Below the pieces are notes generated by a model that saw nothing but the letters and a program-made list of their open reading frames with translations, ran no database searches and had not been told where the DNA came from. Shown here in pieces: positions 53,692 to 64,000 of a stretch of 64,000 nucleotides of DNA. Origin of the DNA: Alteromonadaceae bacterium Bs31 (GTDB taxonomy: Bacteria; Pseudomonadota; Gammaproteobacteria; Pseudomonadales; Cellvibrionaceae); contig FXAI01000016.1 of assembly GCA_900177435.1 (NCBI GenBank), forward strand, positions 13,551 through 77,550, read 5' to 3'. The position numbers were made by a program, and so were the translations under genes. The number at the start of each line of letters is the position of its first letter. Positions within the stretch are counted from its first letter, which is position 1.

Positions 53692-55938
53692 ATGAAATTG
53701 TTCAAAAATGCAGGCCTGTTTTTAGCTGCCTGCAGCTTAAGTGCCAACGCGCTTGCTCTGGACTGCGCCATCAGTTCTTCAAGCTCCAACGTCTGGGACA
53801 AAGGCTACCAACTCAATGTTGAAGTAACGAATACATCAAATAATTCGATTAATGGCTGGAGTGTCGAGCTGGAATTTAACCAGGCCCCAACTGTTAACAA
53901 CTCCTGGAATACCAGCCTGACCACAAATGACAATACCGTCGTGGCCGGAAACGTCGGCTGGAACAGTAACCTGGCGTCTGGCGCCAGCACCAACTTTGGC
54001 TTCCAAGGCGAACACAAGGGTAATTTTGAAATGCCCACCTGCCGAACAAGTGGCTCTAGTACAAGTTCGTCTAGCAGTTCCAGCTCTTCTAGTTCGTCCA
54101 GTTCAAGCTCTTCAAGCAGCTCAAGCTCAAGTTCTTCCAGCTCAAGCTCATCAAGTAGCTCCAGTTCTTCCAGTGGCTCAACGGGCTCTACCAGCTCGTC
54201 TTCCAGTAGCAGCTCTTCATCCAGCAGCAGCTCCTCATCAAGCAGCAGTTCTAGCGGCGGCAGCGCAGCCTGCGTATGCAACTGGTATGGCCACAGCACT
54301 TTCGCTGTGTGCGAAAATCAAGATAGTGGATGGTCTACAGAGAACGGAGATACCTGCATCGGCAGAGAAACCTGTGCAGATCAAGGCTCCTATACTGGCG
54401 GAGGCCTCCAGTGCGGGTCCTCCAGTAGTTCCAGCTCATCCAGCTCTAGCTCTTCAAGTTCCAGCAGCTCTTCTAGCTCTGGTGCTTCCAGCAGCTCCTC
54501 ATCATCCAGCAGCAGCTCTTCAAGCTCCAGTTCTTCAAGCAGCTCCAATAGTTCGTCTTCAAGTTCTTCTTCCGGCAGTGGCTCCGGCTCCAGCGGCGGG
54601 CGTTCTGGCTGGGCCTGTGTTGATCCCACAGACATTCCGGGAGACGATGACTGGCTTAGCACTAAGGGTAATCAAATCATAGACAGCGACGGTACTGAGG
54701 TATGGCTAACAGGTGCCAACTGGTTCGGCTTCAACGCTTCCGAGCGAGTATTCCACGGCCTCTGGAGCGTAAACCTGCAAGACACCATGCAAGCCATGGC
54801 TGAGCGCGGCATTAACATTCTGCGCGTACCCGTCTCTACTCGTCTTGTTAAAGAATGGATGAGTGGCGGCGGCGAAGTGTCCAGCATGAATGATTACGCC
54901 AACCCCGATCTCGACGGTTTGAGTAGCCTGGAAATATTCGACCAGGTACTGCTACAGGCGAAATCTTGCGGTATTAAAATTCTGGTAGACCAGCACAGCG
55001 CCGACGCCGACAACAGCGGTCACAACGCGCCATTGTGGTACAAGGACGACATCACTTCTGGTGATTTTTTCGATACCTGGGAGTGGTTCGCTGCGCGCTA
55101 TAAGAACGACGACACCATTGTCGCCTACGATCTCGAAAATGAACCCCACGGCTCTCCAGACGGCAGCGCAGGCGCAACCTTGTCTCGCGGCGAAAACGAA
55201 AGCTGGGAAGACTACTGTCAGCGCAAACCCCTGTCACAAGAGACCGATTATGCCAAATGGGATGACTCCACAGACGAGCACAACTGGCGCTATGCTGCCG
55301 AGGTTGCCGCTGAGAGAATTCTGGCTATCAACCCGAATGTCTTAATTATGGTGGAAGGAACCCAGGCAACGCCCAAGTACGGTAAGTGGGTAGACAACAA
55401 GTCGGGAGCCGGCGAGTTCAGTGATAAGTGCTACGACAATACCTGGTGGGGTGGCAACCTAAGACTGGCCGCTGAGCTACCAGTGGAAGTTGCAGGCCAC
55501 AATGAGCAAATCATGTACTCGCCTCACGACTACGGCCCAGCGGTTTACATGCAGCCTTGGTTTAAAGATGGCCAGTTCACTCGTGAATCCCTCGAAGCGG
55601 ATGTCTGGGGCCCCAACTGGCTCTACCTCCACGACGAAAATATCTCACCACTTCTCATCGGTGAGTGGGGTGGATTTATGGATGGTGGCGACAACCAGAA
55701 ATGGATGGAAGCCATTCGCGACGAAATCATCCTGAAAGGTCTTCACCACACTTTCTGGTGCCTAAACCCTAACTCCGGTGATACCGGTGGTTTGCTGGGT
55801 CAAGATTGGGTGACTTGGGACGAAGAAAAATATGGCTTACTGAAGCCTGCCCTCTGGCAGAAAGGCGGCAAGTTTGTAGGCCTGGATAAAGTCGTTCCCC
55901 TTGGGGGCGATGCTGGTACGGGGATTACTCGCCCGTAA
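53692..55938 (+). CDS. Secreted modular cellulase: CBM2 - polySer - CBM10 - polySer - GH5
   Basis: 748 residues. A signal peptide ends near residue 22 (SANALA-LDC). CBM2 spans about 23-116 with the paired cysteines and binding Trp (GYQLNVEVTNTSNNSINGWS, GNVGWNSNLASGA). A polyserine linker covers about 120-190. CBM10 covers about 192-242 (CVCNWYGHSTFAVCENQDSG then W, CIGRETCADQG). A second polyserine linker covers about 243-303, and a GH5 catalytic domain about 305-748. The acid/base is Glu484 (YDLENEPHG) and the nucleophile Glu658 (LLIGEWGG). It should cleave beta-1,4-glucans outside the cell; activity against cellulose versus other glucans is inferred. GAGGA precedes the ATG at 53692. A strong terminator follows. 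It stands alone, without other carbohydrate enzymes nearby. Confidence 0.95.
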   Translation: MKLFKNAGLFLAACSLSANALALDCAISSSSSNVWDKGYQLNVEVTNTSNNSINGWSVELEFNQAPTVNNSWNTSLTTNDNTVVAGNVGWNSNLASGASTNFGFQGEHKGNFEMPTCRTSGSSTSSSSSSSSSSSSSSSSSSSSSSSSSSSSSSSSSSSSSGSTGSTSSSSSSSSSSSSSSSSSSSSSGGSAACVCNWYGHSTFAVCENQDSGWSTENGDTCIGRETCADQGSYTGGGLQCGSSSSSSSSSSSSSSSSSSSSSGASSSSSSSSSSSSSSSSSSSSNSSSSSSSSGSGSGSSGGRSGWACVDPTDIPGDDDWLSTKGNQIIDSDGTEVWLTGANWFGFNASERVFHGLWSVNLQDTMQAMAERGINILRVPVSTRLVKEWMSGGGEVSSMNDYANPDLDGLSSLEIFDQVLLQAKSCGIKILVDQHSADADNSGHNAPLWYKDDITSGDFFDTWEWFAARYKNDDTIVAYDLENEPHGSPDGSAGATLSRGENESWEDYCQRKPLSQETDYAKWDDSTDEHNWRYAAEVAAERILAINPNVLIMVEGTQATPKYGKWVDNKSGAGEFSDKCYDNTWWGGNLRLAAELPVEVAGHNEQIMYSPHDYGPAVYMQPWFKDGQFTRESLEADVWGPNWLYLHDENISPLLIGEWGGFMDGGDNQKWMEAIRDEIILKGLHHTFWCLNPNSGDTGGLLGQDWVTWDEEKYGLLKPALWQKGGKFVGLDKVVPLGGDAGTGITRP
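54051..54258 (+). repeat. Polyserine linker-coding repeat, first
   Basis: About 70 codons, nearly all Ser with a few Thr and Gly, using TCC, TCT, AGC, AGT, TCA and TCG mixed. It joins CBM2 to CBM10. Linkers of this type are typical of secreted enzymes of Teredinibacter, Saccharophagus and Cellvibrio. Antisense reading frames in this segment give Leu/Glu-rich false ORFs. Confidence 0.9.
54418..54594 (+). repeat. Polyserine linker-coding repeat, second
   Basis: About 60 codons of Ser with occasional Gly, Ala and Asn, joining CBM10 to the GH5 domain. Codon use is mixed, so the tract is not a simple triplet expansion. Confidence 0.9.
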
Positions 55939-55954
55939 TTAATTAAGTTCTCTT

Positions 55955-55988
55955 AAAAAGCCGCAGCCTCATTGCTGCGGCTTTTTTT
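55955..55988 (+). terminator. Rho-independent terminator after the cellulase
   Basis: A 13-bp stem AAAAAGCCGCAGC/GCTGCGGCTTTTT with a 6-base loop and a T-run of seven. It lies 16 bp after the stop codon. Confidence 0.95.
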
Positions 55989-56272
55989 CTTACGTTTTCC
56001 CCTTTTTCCTTTTTCCTTTTTCCACTGCAAGCATCGCAGCATTCAGTTCATTAGCAGAGCGTTCTTACGCCACACACAGTCGCTTTATTTGAACCGGCCT
56101 CCTCTATTTTTTCGACGTTTTATTCCTGCGGGCTAAAAGGTGTTTGCTTGCAGTAGCTCTGCTCGCTGCATGCCTATCCCTATCATTTTTTATTAGGTCA
56201 TAAACGCCATATCAATCTACTCAGTTCAGCTGTACCGCTTGTTTTATCTTATTGATTACTGAACCGTCTCAC

Positions 56273-56332
<60 letters not shown>

Positions 56333-56380
56333 TATACAATCAATAGATCAAGAGCTCAAACTATAAAAAGGAGATTGTTC

Positions 56381-57133
56381 GTGCACAACATCAGTGGAGT
56401 TATAGGCCTTCTTTTGCTTACGGCAACAATGTTAATGGCAGGTTGTGGCGGAGATGTGGATTCAGAAGGGCTAGAAACAAACAACATACACGCTGTTGTA
56501 GTGATCGAGGCAATGGACAACCAAACCGACATTAATGCCGAGTTACGCACCGAGGGCGCCATAGTAGCCCTATCCAGCAGTGATAAATTTACTGTTAGCG
56601 CCTATGGCGAAACCACAGTATTAAGCAGGTACAAACTAGGCGACTTGTTTACCGGAACACGCTATAAAGCCTCTTTCGACAACTATATAGCCGGCGACTT
56701 AATCACTCTTTCCCTCGAGCGAGAGAATGAAAACAGCGCACCACAGAGTTATATTCGCTTGCCTGAAACGGTTAATATTTACTCCCCTGCGGATGAGATA
56801 TCACTCAGTGCTGAAGAGAACTTTACCCTACTTTGGGATATCGTGATAAATACAGAAATAGAAATTGATGCGAACCTTTACTGTGAAGACTCAAAAGGCT
56901 CGTCAATCCTTTCCTCTCTTACAGAAAGTATCGATGACAATGGCAGCTATACTATTAAGTTCTTAGAGATAATTGAGCAAAAAGATTTATCTAACATCAA
57001 TACAGACGTCCAATGCCATGCGCAGGTGAACATTACAAGAGTTACACGCGGCACAATGGATGGAGCTTTTGCCAATGGCAGCAGCATAACTGCTCGGCAC
57101 TCTTCTAGCGCCAGTTTTATCGTGAACTTTTAA
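56381..57133 (+). CDS. Predicted lipoprotein of unknown function
   Basis: 250 residues from a GTG at 56381, chosen because AAAAGGAG sits 7 bases upstream. A lipoprotein signal (VIGLLLLTATMLMAGC) places the lipidated Cys at residue 22; the following Gly-Gly-Asp does not suggest inner-membrane retention by an Asp at +2. The rest is mostly beta-rich and acidic, with repeated strand-like segments (AVVVIEAMDNQTDINAELRT, NLYCEDSKGSSILSSL, CHAQVNITRVTRG). Two Cys occur in the C-terminal part. No family is recognised. The longer frame through the GTATGG repeats (56252) is not used, since it would put a Val-Trp repeat before the signal peptide. Confidence 0.8.
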   Translation: MHNISGVIGLLLLTATMLMAGCGGDVDSEGLETNNIHAVVVIEAMDNQTDINAELRTEGAIVALSSSDKFTVSAYGETTVLSRYKLGDLFTGTRYKASFDNYIAGDLITLSLERENENSAPQSYIRLPETVNIYSPADEISLSAEENFTLLWDIVINTEIEIDANLYCEDSKGSSILSSLTESIDDNGSYTIKFLEIIEQKDLSNINTDVQCHAQVNITRVTRGTMDGAFANGSSITARHSSSASFIVNF

Positions 57134-57191
57134 CCCCATCCTATCTAAATGATATTTGCGCAATACTTTTTTGCAGGCATACAAGTCAAAT

Positions 57192-57220
57192 AAAAACGCC
57201 CTCAATAAGAGGGCGTTTTT
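57192..57220. terminator. Bidirectional terminator between lipoprotein gene and sucD
   Basis: A 12-bp stem AAAAACGCCCTC/GAGGGCGTTTTT with a 5-base loop; T-runs on both strands. It lies 31 bp past the sucD stop and 58 bp past the lipoprotein stop. Confidence 0.93.
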
Positions 57221-57251
57221 ATAGTGTCAGCTTCCTGTTGGCAAGTATCAA

Positions 57252-58124
57252 TTACCAAGCGGTAATTTCTTTCAAGCCATCACCAATTTGCGCAAGACTG
57301 CGAACGGTCTTCACTCCAGCGTCTTCCAGTGCAGCAAACTTCTCGTCAGCCGTACCTTTACCACCAGAAATAATAGCGCCAGCATGGCCCATACGTTTTC
57401 CAGGAGGCGCAGTTACACCAGCGATATACGATACAACAGGCTTGCTTACGTTTTCTTTAATGTAAGCGGCAGCTTCTTCTTCCGCGGTTCCACCGATTTC
57501 GCCAATCATAACGATGGCTTCAGTTTGCTCATCGTTCTGGAACAGTTCCAGTATGTCGATAAAATTGGAACCCGGAATTGGATCACCACCAATACCCACA
57601 CAGGTAGACTGTCCAAAACCATAATCAGTGGTTTGCTTAACCGCTTCGTAAGTCAGAGTACCCGAACGAGAAACGATACCCACTTTACCTGGCAAGTGAA
57701 TGTGACCCGGCATAATGCCAATTTTACATTCGCCCGGGGTGATGACACCGGGGCAGTTAGGGCCAATGAGGCGTACACCCAATTCGTCACATTTTACTTT
57801 AGCGTCCAGCATATCCAAGGTTGGAATACCTTCAGTAATACATACCACCAACTTAACGCCACTATGAGCAGCTTCGAGAATGGAATCTTTACAGAAAGGC
57901 GCGGGCACATAGATCACTGACGCATCTGCACCTGTCTCTGCAACTGCCTCGGACATAGTATTAAAGACAGGCAGATCCAAATGTGTTTGACCACCCTTTC
58001 CTGGCGTTACGCCACCAACCATCTTGGTACCGTAGGCAATGGCCTGCTCTGAATGAAATGTACCCTGTGAACCGGTGAAACCCTGGCAAAGGACTTTAGT
58101 GTCTTTGTTAATTAATACGCTCAT
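57252..58124 (-). CDS. sucD: Succinyl-CoA synthetase subunit alpha
   Basis: SucD carries the phosphorylated His and binds CoA, completing the substrate-level step from succinyl-CoA to succinate with ATP or GTP. 290 residues. Motifs are [52 protein letters not shown] and [15 protein letters not shown], and the active His region [20 protein letters not shown]. The ATG overlaps the sucC stop by one base (TAATG), with GGAGG upstream. Terminator follows. Confidence 0.97.
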   Translation of the reverse strand: MSVLINKDTKVLCQGFTGSQGTFHSEQAIAYGTKMVGGVTPGKGGQTHLDLPVFNTMSEAVAETGADASVIYVPAPFCKDSILEAAHSGVKLVVCITEGIPTLDMLDAKVKCDELGVRLIGPNCPGVITPGECKIGIMPGHIHLPGKVGIVSRSGTLTYEAVKQTTDYGFGQSTCVGIGGDPIPGSNFIDILELFQNDEQTEAIVMIGEIGGTAEEEAAAYIKENVSKPVVSYIAGVTAPPGKRMGHAGAIISGGKGTADEKFAALEDAGVKTVRSLAQIGDGLKEITAW

Positions 58125-59290
58125 TATTTGGCCTCCGCTGCTTTAACGACTTGCTCAGCGGCGTCAGTCAAACTGGTCGCAGCAATAATATTTAATCCAC
58201 TATCCGCAAGAACTTTAGCACCCAATTCTGCGTTGTTACCTTCCAGGCGACACACAACTGGAATCTTAACGCCCACTTCTTCCACTGCGCCAATTACGCC
58301 TTCGGCTATCAGGTCACAACGCACGATTCCGCCGAAGATATTGATCAATACCGCAGATACGTTTTCGTCAGAAAGAATAATTTTGAATGCTTCCACAACG
58401 CGCTCTTTGGTGGCACCACCACCCACGTCAAGGAAGTTGGCTGGCTTGCCGCCGTGCAACTTAACGATATCCATGGTACCCATTGCCAGACCGGCACCGT
58501 TGACCATACAACCGATGTTACCGTCCAGTGCAACGTAGTTAAGCTCCCATTTAGCCGCGTGCGCTTCGCGCTCGTCTTCCTGGCTGGGGTCATGCATTTC
58601 TTTCAGTGCAGGCTGACGGTACATAGCGTTACCATCAATATTAATTTTTGCGTCCAGACAATGCAGATTACCTTCATCGGTAATTACCAATGGGTTAATT
58701 TCCAGCAAGGCTAAATCTTTTTCCTGAAACATCTTCGCCAGGCCGAGGAAAATGTGTGTAAATTGCTTAATTTGCTGGCCTTTCAAACCCAGTTTAAAAG
58801 CAAGCTCGCGGCCCTGGTAAGGCTGCGCACCCGTAAGAGGGTCTACAATTGCTTTCAGAATTTTCTCAGGCGTTTCTTCTGCAACTTTTTCGATCTCTAC
58901 ACCACCCTCGGTAGAGGCCATGAATACAATACGACGCGTAGAACGGTCTACTACGGCACCCAGGTATAATTCTTCTGCAATATCAGTACAGGACTCCACC
59001 AAAATGCGGCTAACGGGCTGGCCGTTTTCATCTGTTTGATACGTTACCAGGTTTTTACCCAGCCACTGCTTGGCAAACTCTTCAATTTCAGCTTTTGAGC
59101 TAACCAACTTAACGCCACCAGCCTTACCGCGACCACCAGCATGTACCTGCGCCTTAACAACCCATTTGTCACCGCCAATTATATCCGCTGCGCCAGCGGC
59201 TTCAGCGGGGGTCTCGGCGGCAACACCCGTGGATACCGGCAAGTTGTATTCAGCAAAAAGCTGCTTGCCTTGATATTCATGTAAATTCAT
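58124..59290 (-). CDS. sucC: Succinyl-CoA synthetase subunit beta
   Basis: 388 residues from the ATG at 59290 (GGGAAA upstream). The ATP-grasp domain has [40 protein letters not shown] and [20 protein letters not shown]. The CoA-ligase part has [20 protein letters not shown] and [15 protein letters not shown]. The longer frame adds 14 residues that do not match the family. It is 180 bp after lpd, the largest gap in this operon. Confidence 0.97.
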   Translation of the reverse strand: MNLHEYQGKQLFAEYNLPVSTGVAAETPAEAAGAADIIGGDKWVVKAQVHAGGRGKAGGVKLVSSKAEIEEFAKQWLGKNLVTYQTDENGQPVSRILVESCTDIAEELYLGAVVDRSTRRIVFMASTEGGVEIEKVAEETPEKILKAIVDPLTGAQPYQGRELAFKLGLKGQQIKQFTHIFLGLAKMFQEKDLALLEINPLVITDEGNLHCLDAKINIDGNAMYRQPALKEMHDPSQEDEREAHAAKWELNYVALDGNIGCMVNGAGLAMGTMDIVKLHGGKPANFLDVGGGATKERVVEAFKIILSDENVSAVLINIFGGIVRCDLIAEGVIGAVEEVGVKIPVVCRLEGNNAELGAKVLADSGLNIIAATSLTDAAEQVVKAAEAK

Positions 59291-59354
59291 TGCAATTTCC
59301 CATATGCGACTATGCGGTTTTAGCCCGGCCACATAGTAGAGTGATTTTGATTTT

Positions 59355-59372
59355 CCGGTAGAAACTTACCGG
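59355..59372. other. Small inverted repeat in the lpd-sucC gap
   Basis: CCGGTA and TACCGG flank a 6-base spacer. On the minus strand no T-run follows, so it is not a terminator. It may be an mRNA hairpin, for example a processing or stability element in the operon transcript. Confidence 0.3.
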
Positions 59373-59470
59373 GGTTACAGTGGACCGTGTAAAAGCTTGG
59401 TAATTCGGGAACACAGCAGTTGTGTGAACACCGCCCTAACTTGCCCACAGTCCATAGGTTGCGCTGGTTT

Positions 59471-61012
<1,542 letters not shown>

Positions 61013-62245
61013 TTAAAGTTCCAGCAGGATACGCGCAGGATCTTCGAGCATGTCTTTGATGGCTACCAGGAATTGAACCGCTTCTTTTCCATCGATTATG
61101 CGATGATCATACGACAGCGCAAGATACATCATAGGCAAAACCTTTACCTCACCATTAACGGCCATTGGGCGCTCCTGAATTTTGTGCATACCCAAAATTG
61201 CGGACTGGGGAGGATTAAGAATTGGTGTAGACAGCAACGAACCAAAAACGCCGCCGTTAGTGATAGTGAATGTACCGCCCTGCATTTCATCAATGCCGAT
61301 TTTGCCATCACGACCACGTAATCCAAAATCTCTCACGCCAGCCTCAATATCGGCCAAGCCCATATTTTCCACGTTACGTAACACTGGCACCACCAAGCCT
61401 TTTTCCGTGGATACCGCAACGCCGATATCCTGATAGGCATGATAGACAACATCGCCACCATCAATAGAGGCGTTAACCGCGGGGAAGCGCCGTAAGGCTT
61501 CGACCGCCGCTTTAACGAAAAAGCCCATAAATCCGAGGCGAGTACCGTTGTGTGCTTTCTCGAATTTGTCTTTGTACTTGCTGCGCAGTTCCATTACAGG
61601 CGCCATATTCACTTCATTAAAAGTGGTTAGCATCGCAGTGGACTGAGTAGCCTCAAGCAGACGCTCAGCAATGCGAGCACGCAAGCGCGTCATAGGAACA
61701 CGCTTCTCAATTCGATCCCCCTCGCCTTGAACAACTGGCGCAGGAGCGGAAGTCGCTGCAGATTTAGCTGGGGCGGGTGTGGGAGCAACTGCAGCCGGTG
61801 CGGGCTCTACAGGTTTGTTTTTAAGGTAAGACGCGACGTCTTCTTTAGTAATACGACCACCTTTACCAGTGCCCGGCACCTTGGAGAGGTCCAGATTGTT
61901 TTCATCAGCGAGCTTTTTCGCCGCTGGTGCAGCCAGAACTTCAGCCGTGCTGCCTGAACTATTCTCGCTTGTTCCTTCTGCTGCAGCTGCTGGCGCAGTA
62001 GCTGCGGCCCCCTCGGTAAATACAGCAATGACTTCATTACTGGTTACCGTGTCGCCTTCCTCTTTAAGAATTTCTTTAAGAACACCAGCGGCTGGTGCTG
62101 GAACTTCCTGCACAACCTTATCGGTTTCAATATCTACAATTACCTCATCACGGGCGAAAGCTTCACCGGGTTGCTTGTGCCACGTTGCGATTGTGCCTTC
62201 CTGTACTGATTCAGGAAAAGTTGGGACTTTAATTTCGTTACTCAT
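61013..62245 (-). CDS. sucB: Dihydrolipoyllysine succinyltransferase (E2 of 2-oxoglutarate dehydrogenase)
   Basis: 410 residues. One lipoyl domain covers about 3-77 with the lipoylated Lys in [20 protein letters not shown]. An Ala/Pro linker follows. The peripheral subunit-binding domain is at about 110-150 ([20 protein letters not shown] then GGRITKEDV). A second Ala/Pro linker leads to the catalytic domain from about 180 ([60 protein letters not shown] with the active His). Lipoyl domain number and SucA context separate it from pyruvate E2. AAGGA precedes the ATG. Confidence 0.96.
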   Translation of the reverse strand: MSNEIKVPTFPESVQEGTIATWHKQPGEAFARDEVIVDIETDKVVQEVPAPAAGVLKEILKEEGDTVTSNEVIAVFTEGAAATAPAAAAEGTSENSSGSTAEVLAAPAAKKLADENNLDLSKVPGTGKGGRITKEDVASYLKNKPVEPAPAAVAPTPAPAKSAATSAPAPVVQGEGDRIEKRVPMTRLRARIAERLLEATQSTAMLTTFNEVNMAPVMELRSKYKDKFEKAHNGTRLGFMGFFVKAAVEALRRFPAVNASIDGGDVVYHAYQDIGVAVSTEKGLVVPVLRNVENMGLADIEAGVRDFGLRGRDGKIGIDEMQGGTFTITNGGVFGSLLSTPILNPPQSAILGMHKIQERPMAVNGEVKVLPMMYLALSYDHRIIDGKEAVQFLVAIKDMLEDPARILLEL

Positions 62246-62293
62246 TCCAAAGGTGTCCTTGTCGCATTTTTTTAGCTAAAAAACAAATTCGAG

Positions 62294-64000
62294 TTAAACG
62301 CTGGTATCCAGCGCCGCATTAATAAATTTATTGAGTTCATCGAGGTGCGTTGACATGTAACCAGCCGCAGGTGCCGAAGATGAAGCCCGGCCAACATAGC
62401 GCAAGTAGGCATCTTCATTCACTCGTTCAACCACACGACGCATTCTGTGCTGACTGGCCGTCCAAGCACCCTGATTTTTTGGCTCTTCCTGACACCACAC
62501 AACGTCAGTTACGTGTGAATACGGTTTCAACACGAGGCGCAAATCTTCCTCAGGGAAAGGATATAATTGCTCGATACGGATGAATGCTACATCATCCTGC
62601 TGCCGCTCTTCTCGCGCTTCAAACAGGTGGTAGTAAACCTTACCACTGCAAAGCACAACACGCTTAACGTTTTCCGGTTCTACGTGCTCGTCACCTATTA
62701 CAGACATGAACTTGCCATCGGCCAACTCTTCCAAAGAGGAAGTTGCAAGCTTATGACGTAAAATCCATTTAGGGCTCATGACCACCAAGGGGCGACGCAT
62801 ATAACGCACAGCCTGGCGACGTATCATATGGTAAACCTGAGCTGGCGTTGTAGGAATACACACTTGAATATTGTGCTCGGCACAAAGCTGCATAAAACGC
62901 TCGAGCCTCGCTGAAGAGTGCTCTGGCCCCTGCCCTTCATAACCATGCGGCAGCAGCATTGTAAGGCCGCACAAGCGCTGCCATTTATGCTCGCCACTGG
63001 TAATAAACTGGTCAATAACCACCTGTGCGCCGTTAGCAAAATCACCAAACTGAGCTTCCCAAATGACCAAGCCTGCGGGTGTAGTCGTTGCGTAACCATA
63101 CTCAAATGCCAGTACAGCTTCTTCCGACAGGAAGGAATCATAAATATCAAAAGCTGGCTGGTTTTCGTCCACATGATGAAGTGGCAGATAGCTTTCACCG
63201 TCCTTCTGGTTATGCACTACAGCATGACGATGAGAGAATGTACCACGACCAACGTCCTGCCCGGTTAAACGCACCGGATAGCCCTGCTTCAACAATGTTG
63301 CATAGGCAAGTGTTTCGGCCATGCCCCAATTAATAGGCAGCGCACCACCCGCCATTTTACGGCGGTCGTCATAAATTTTTGCCACTTGCCTCTGCACCAG
63401 CACACCATCCGGAACCGCTGAAACATGTTCTGCCAATGCCTGTAGGTCTTTCAGTGGGTAGGAGCTATCGTAGGGTGTTTGCCAGTCGTGACCAATATAG
63501 GGAGACCAATCAACAAATAACGATGAATCAGGCTCGCTTACAAGGCCACGTGCAACAGGCTCGCCGCGATCGAGAGCCGCTCGATAGTCGTTGAGCATCT
63601 CGTCGCTTTCTTCAATGGATATTACGTCTTCCTGGGCTAACTGCTCCGCATAAAGGGTGCGGGTAGTTTTGTGAGCCCTAATGGCCTTATACATCAGTGG
63701 CTGTGTTGCAGAGGGCTCATCTGTTTCGTTATGGCCTCGACGGCGGTAGCAAACAAGATCGATCACTACGTCTTTATGAAACTCGTTGCGGTAGTCCGCT
63801 GCAAGGTTAGACAGAAAAGCCACTGCTTCCGGGTCATCACTATTTACGTGGAAGATTGGAGCTTCAATCATTTTCGCCACGTCGGTGGAGTATGTGGTCG
63901 AGCGGGAATCTTCTTTCAGGCTTGTTGTAAAACCAACCTGGTTGTTCACCACAATATGGACAGTGCCACCTGTTTTGTAGGCACGGGTTTGTGACATTTG
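62294..64000 (-). CDS. sucA: 2-oxoglutarate dehydrogenase E1 component, N-terminus outside the window
   Basis: The C-terminal 568 codons of SucA. SucA decarboxylates 2-oxoglutarate with thiamine diphosphate and passes the succinyl group to SucB. The frame is open at base 64000, so the ThDP-binding N-terminal half is missing from the window. Visible are TGGTVHIVVNNQVGFTTSLK, VCYRRRGHNETDEPSATQPL, RLTGQDVGRGTFSHRHAVVH, FEYGYATTTPAGLVIWEAQF and GDFANGAQVVIDQFI, LLPHGYEGQGPEHSSARLER and VWCQEEPKNQGAWTASQHRM. It is 48 bp upstream of sucB. The operon promoter lies beyond the window. Confidence 0.96.
   Translation of the reverse strand, partial: QMSQTRAYKTGGTVHIVVNNQVGFTTSLKEDSRSTTYSTDVAKMIEAPIFHVNSDDPEAVAFLSNLAADYRNEFHKDVVIDLVCYRRRGHNETDEPSATQPLMYKAIRAHKTTRTLYAEQLAQEDVISIEESDEMLNDYRAALDRGEPVARGLVSEPDSSLFVDWSPYIGHDWQTPYDSSYPLKDLQALAEHVSAVPDGVLVQRQVAKIYDDRRKMAGGALPINWGMAETLAYATLLKQGYPVRLTGQDVGRGTFSHRHAVVHNQKDGESYLPLHHVDENQPAFDIYDSFLSEEAVLAFEYGYATTTPAGLVIWEAQFGDFANGAQVVIDQFITSGEHKWQRLCGLTMLLPHGYEGQGPEHSSARLERFMQLCAEHNIQVCIPTTPAQVYHMIRRQAVRYMRRPLVVMSPKWILRHKLATSSLEELADGKFMSVIGDEHVEPENVKRVVLCSGKVYYHLFEAREERQQDDVAFIRIEQLYPFPEEDLRLVLKPYSHVTDVVWCQEEPKNQGAWTASQHRMRRVVERVNEDAYLRYVGRASSSAPAAGYMSTHLDELNKFINAALDTSV

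Noticed and set aside
53805-54299. 164-residue minus-strand ORF rich in Leu and Glu across the cellulase
   Set aside because: It is the antisense reading of the first polyserine linker and CBM2; the sense strand has a complete, motif-rich secreted enzyme.
54390-54662. 90-residue minus-strand acidic ORF across the second linker
   Set aside because: Antisense of polyserine; same artefact as the first linker.
53927-54682. 251-residue plus-strand Pro/Ala-rich ORF inside the cellulase
   Set aside because: An out-of-frame reading of serine codons in the linkers; no ribosome site and no family motif.

Overview
The window comes from the chromosome of a gammaproteobacterium, most likely a marine, plant-polysaccharide-degrading member of the Cellvibrionaceae (Teredinibacter/Saccharophagus type). 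Two things point there. The housekeeping gene order matches the Pseudomonas/Cellvibrionales pattern (leuC-leuD-leuB-asd-fimV-truA-trpF ... accD-folC-dedD-cvpA-purF-metZ; sucA-sucB-lpd-sucC-sucD; gpsA-DUF4389-sixA). The window also carries a secreted GH5 cellulase with CBM2 and CBM10 modules joined by long polyserine linkers, a hallmark of that group. The genus assignment is inference; no marker gene was compared.

Layout. 1-3500 (minus strand): scpB (cut by the left edge), scpA, a Sua5/YciO-type gene and the PHP nuclease rnm. 3650-7660 (plus): a membrane protein, YciI, an SH3/coiled-coil protein, a periplasmic cyclophilin, pdxJ and a TrmH-type rRNA methyltransferase. 7685-15500 (minus): an MFS permease, an ammonium transporter, the moxR-DUF58-tgpA operon and a VanZ-like protein with an extra C-terminal domain. 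15544-28180 (minus): metZ, purF, cvpA, dedD, folC, accD, trpA, trpB, trpF and truA, interrupted by two plus-strand genes (a receiver-TPR protein and a TauE/SafE permease). 28237-36511 (minus): fimV, asd, leuB, leuD, leuC, with a divergent LysR regulator. 37608-40863: an outer-membrane barrel protein and two tandem secreted six-cysteine paralogues of unknown function. 40928-44148 (minus): MFS, aroC, prmB. Then folE, a PilZ/DUF4892/hydrolase/sixA/DUF4389/gpsA minus-strand run, htpG and a small lipoprotein. 51580-57133 (plus): a YcdX-like phosphatase, two bacteriohemerythrins, the cellulase, and a lipoprotein preceded by a telomere-like GTATGG microsatellite. 57252-64000 (minus): sucD, sucC, lpd, sucB and sucA (cut by the right edge).

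Most of the window is core metabolism: TCA-cycle 2-oxoglutarate to succinate, leucine, lysine/threonine/methionine precursors, tryptophan, chorismate, folate, purine and fatty-acid initiation. The accessory interest lies in the cellulase/lipoprotein/hemerythrin stretch, the six-cysteine paralogue pair, the two-gene insertion between dedD and cvpA, the VanZ fusion, and a sixA gene that has no ATG, GTG or TTG start in frame. No tRNA, rRNA, CRISPR array, transposase or phage gene was recognised. I do not see a multi-gene defence-type or otherwise clearly novel system; the strongest unexplained features are the six-cysteine pair and the G-rich repeat.
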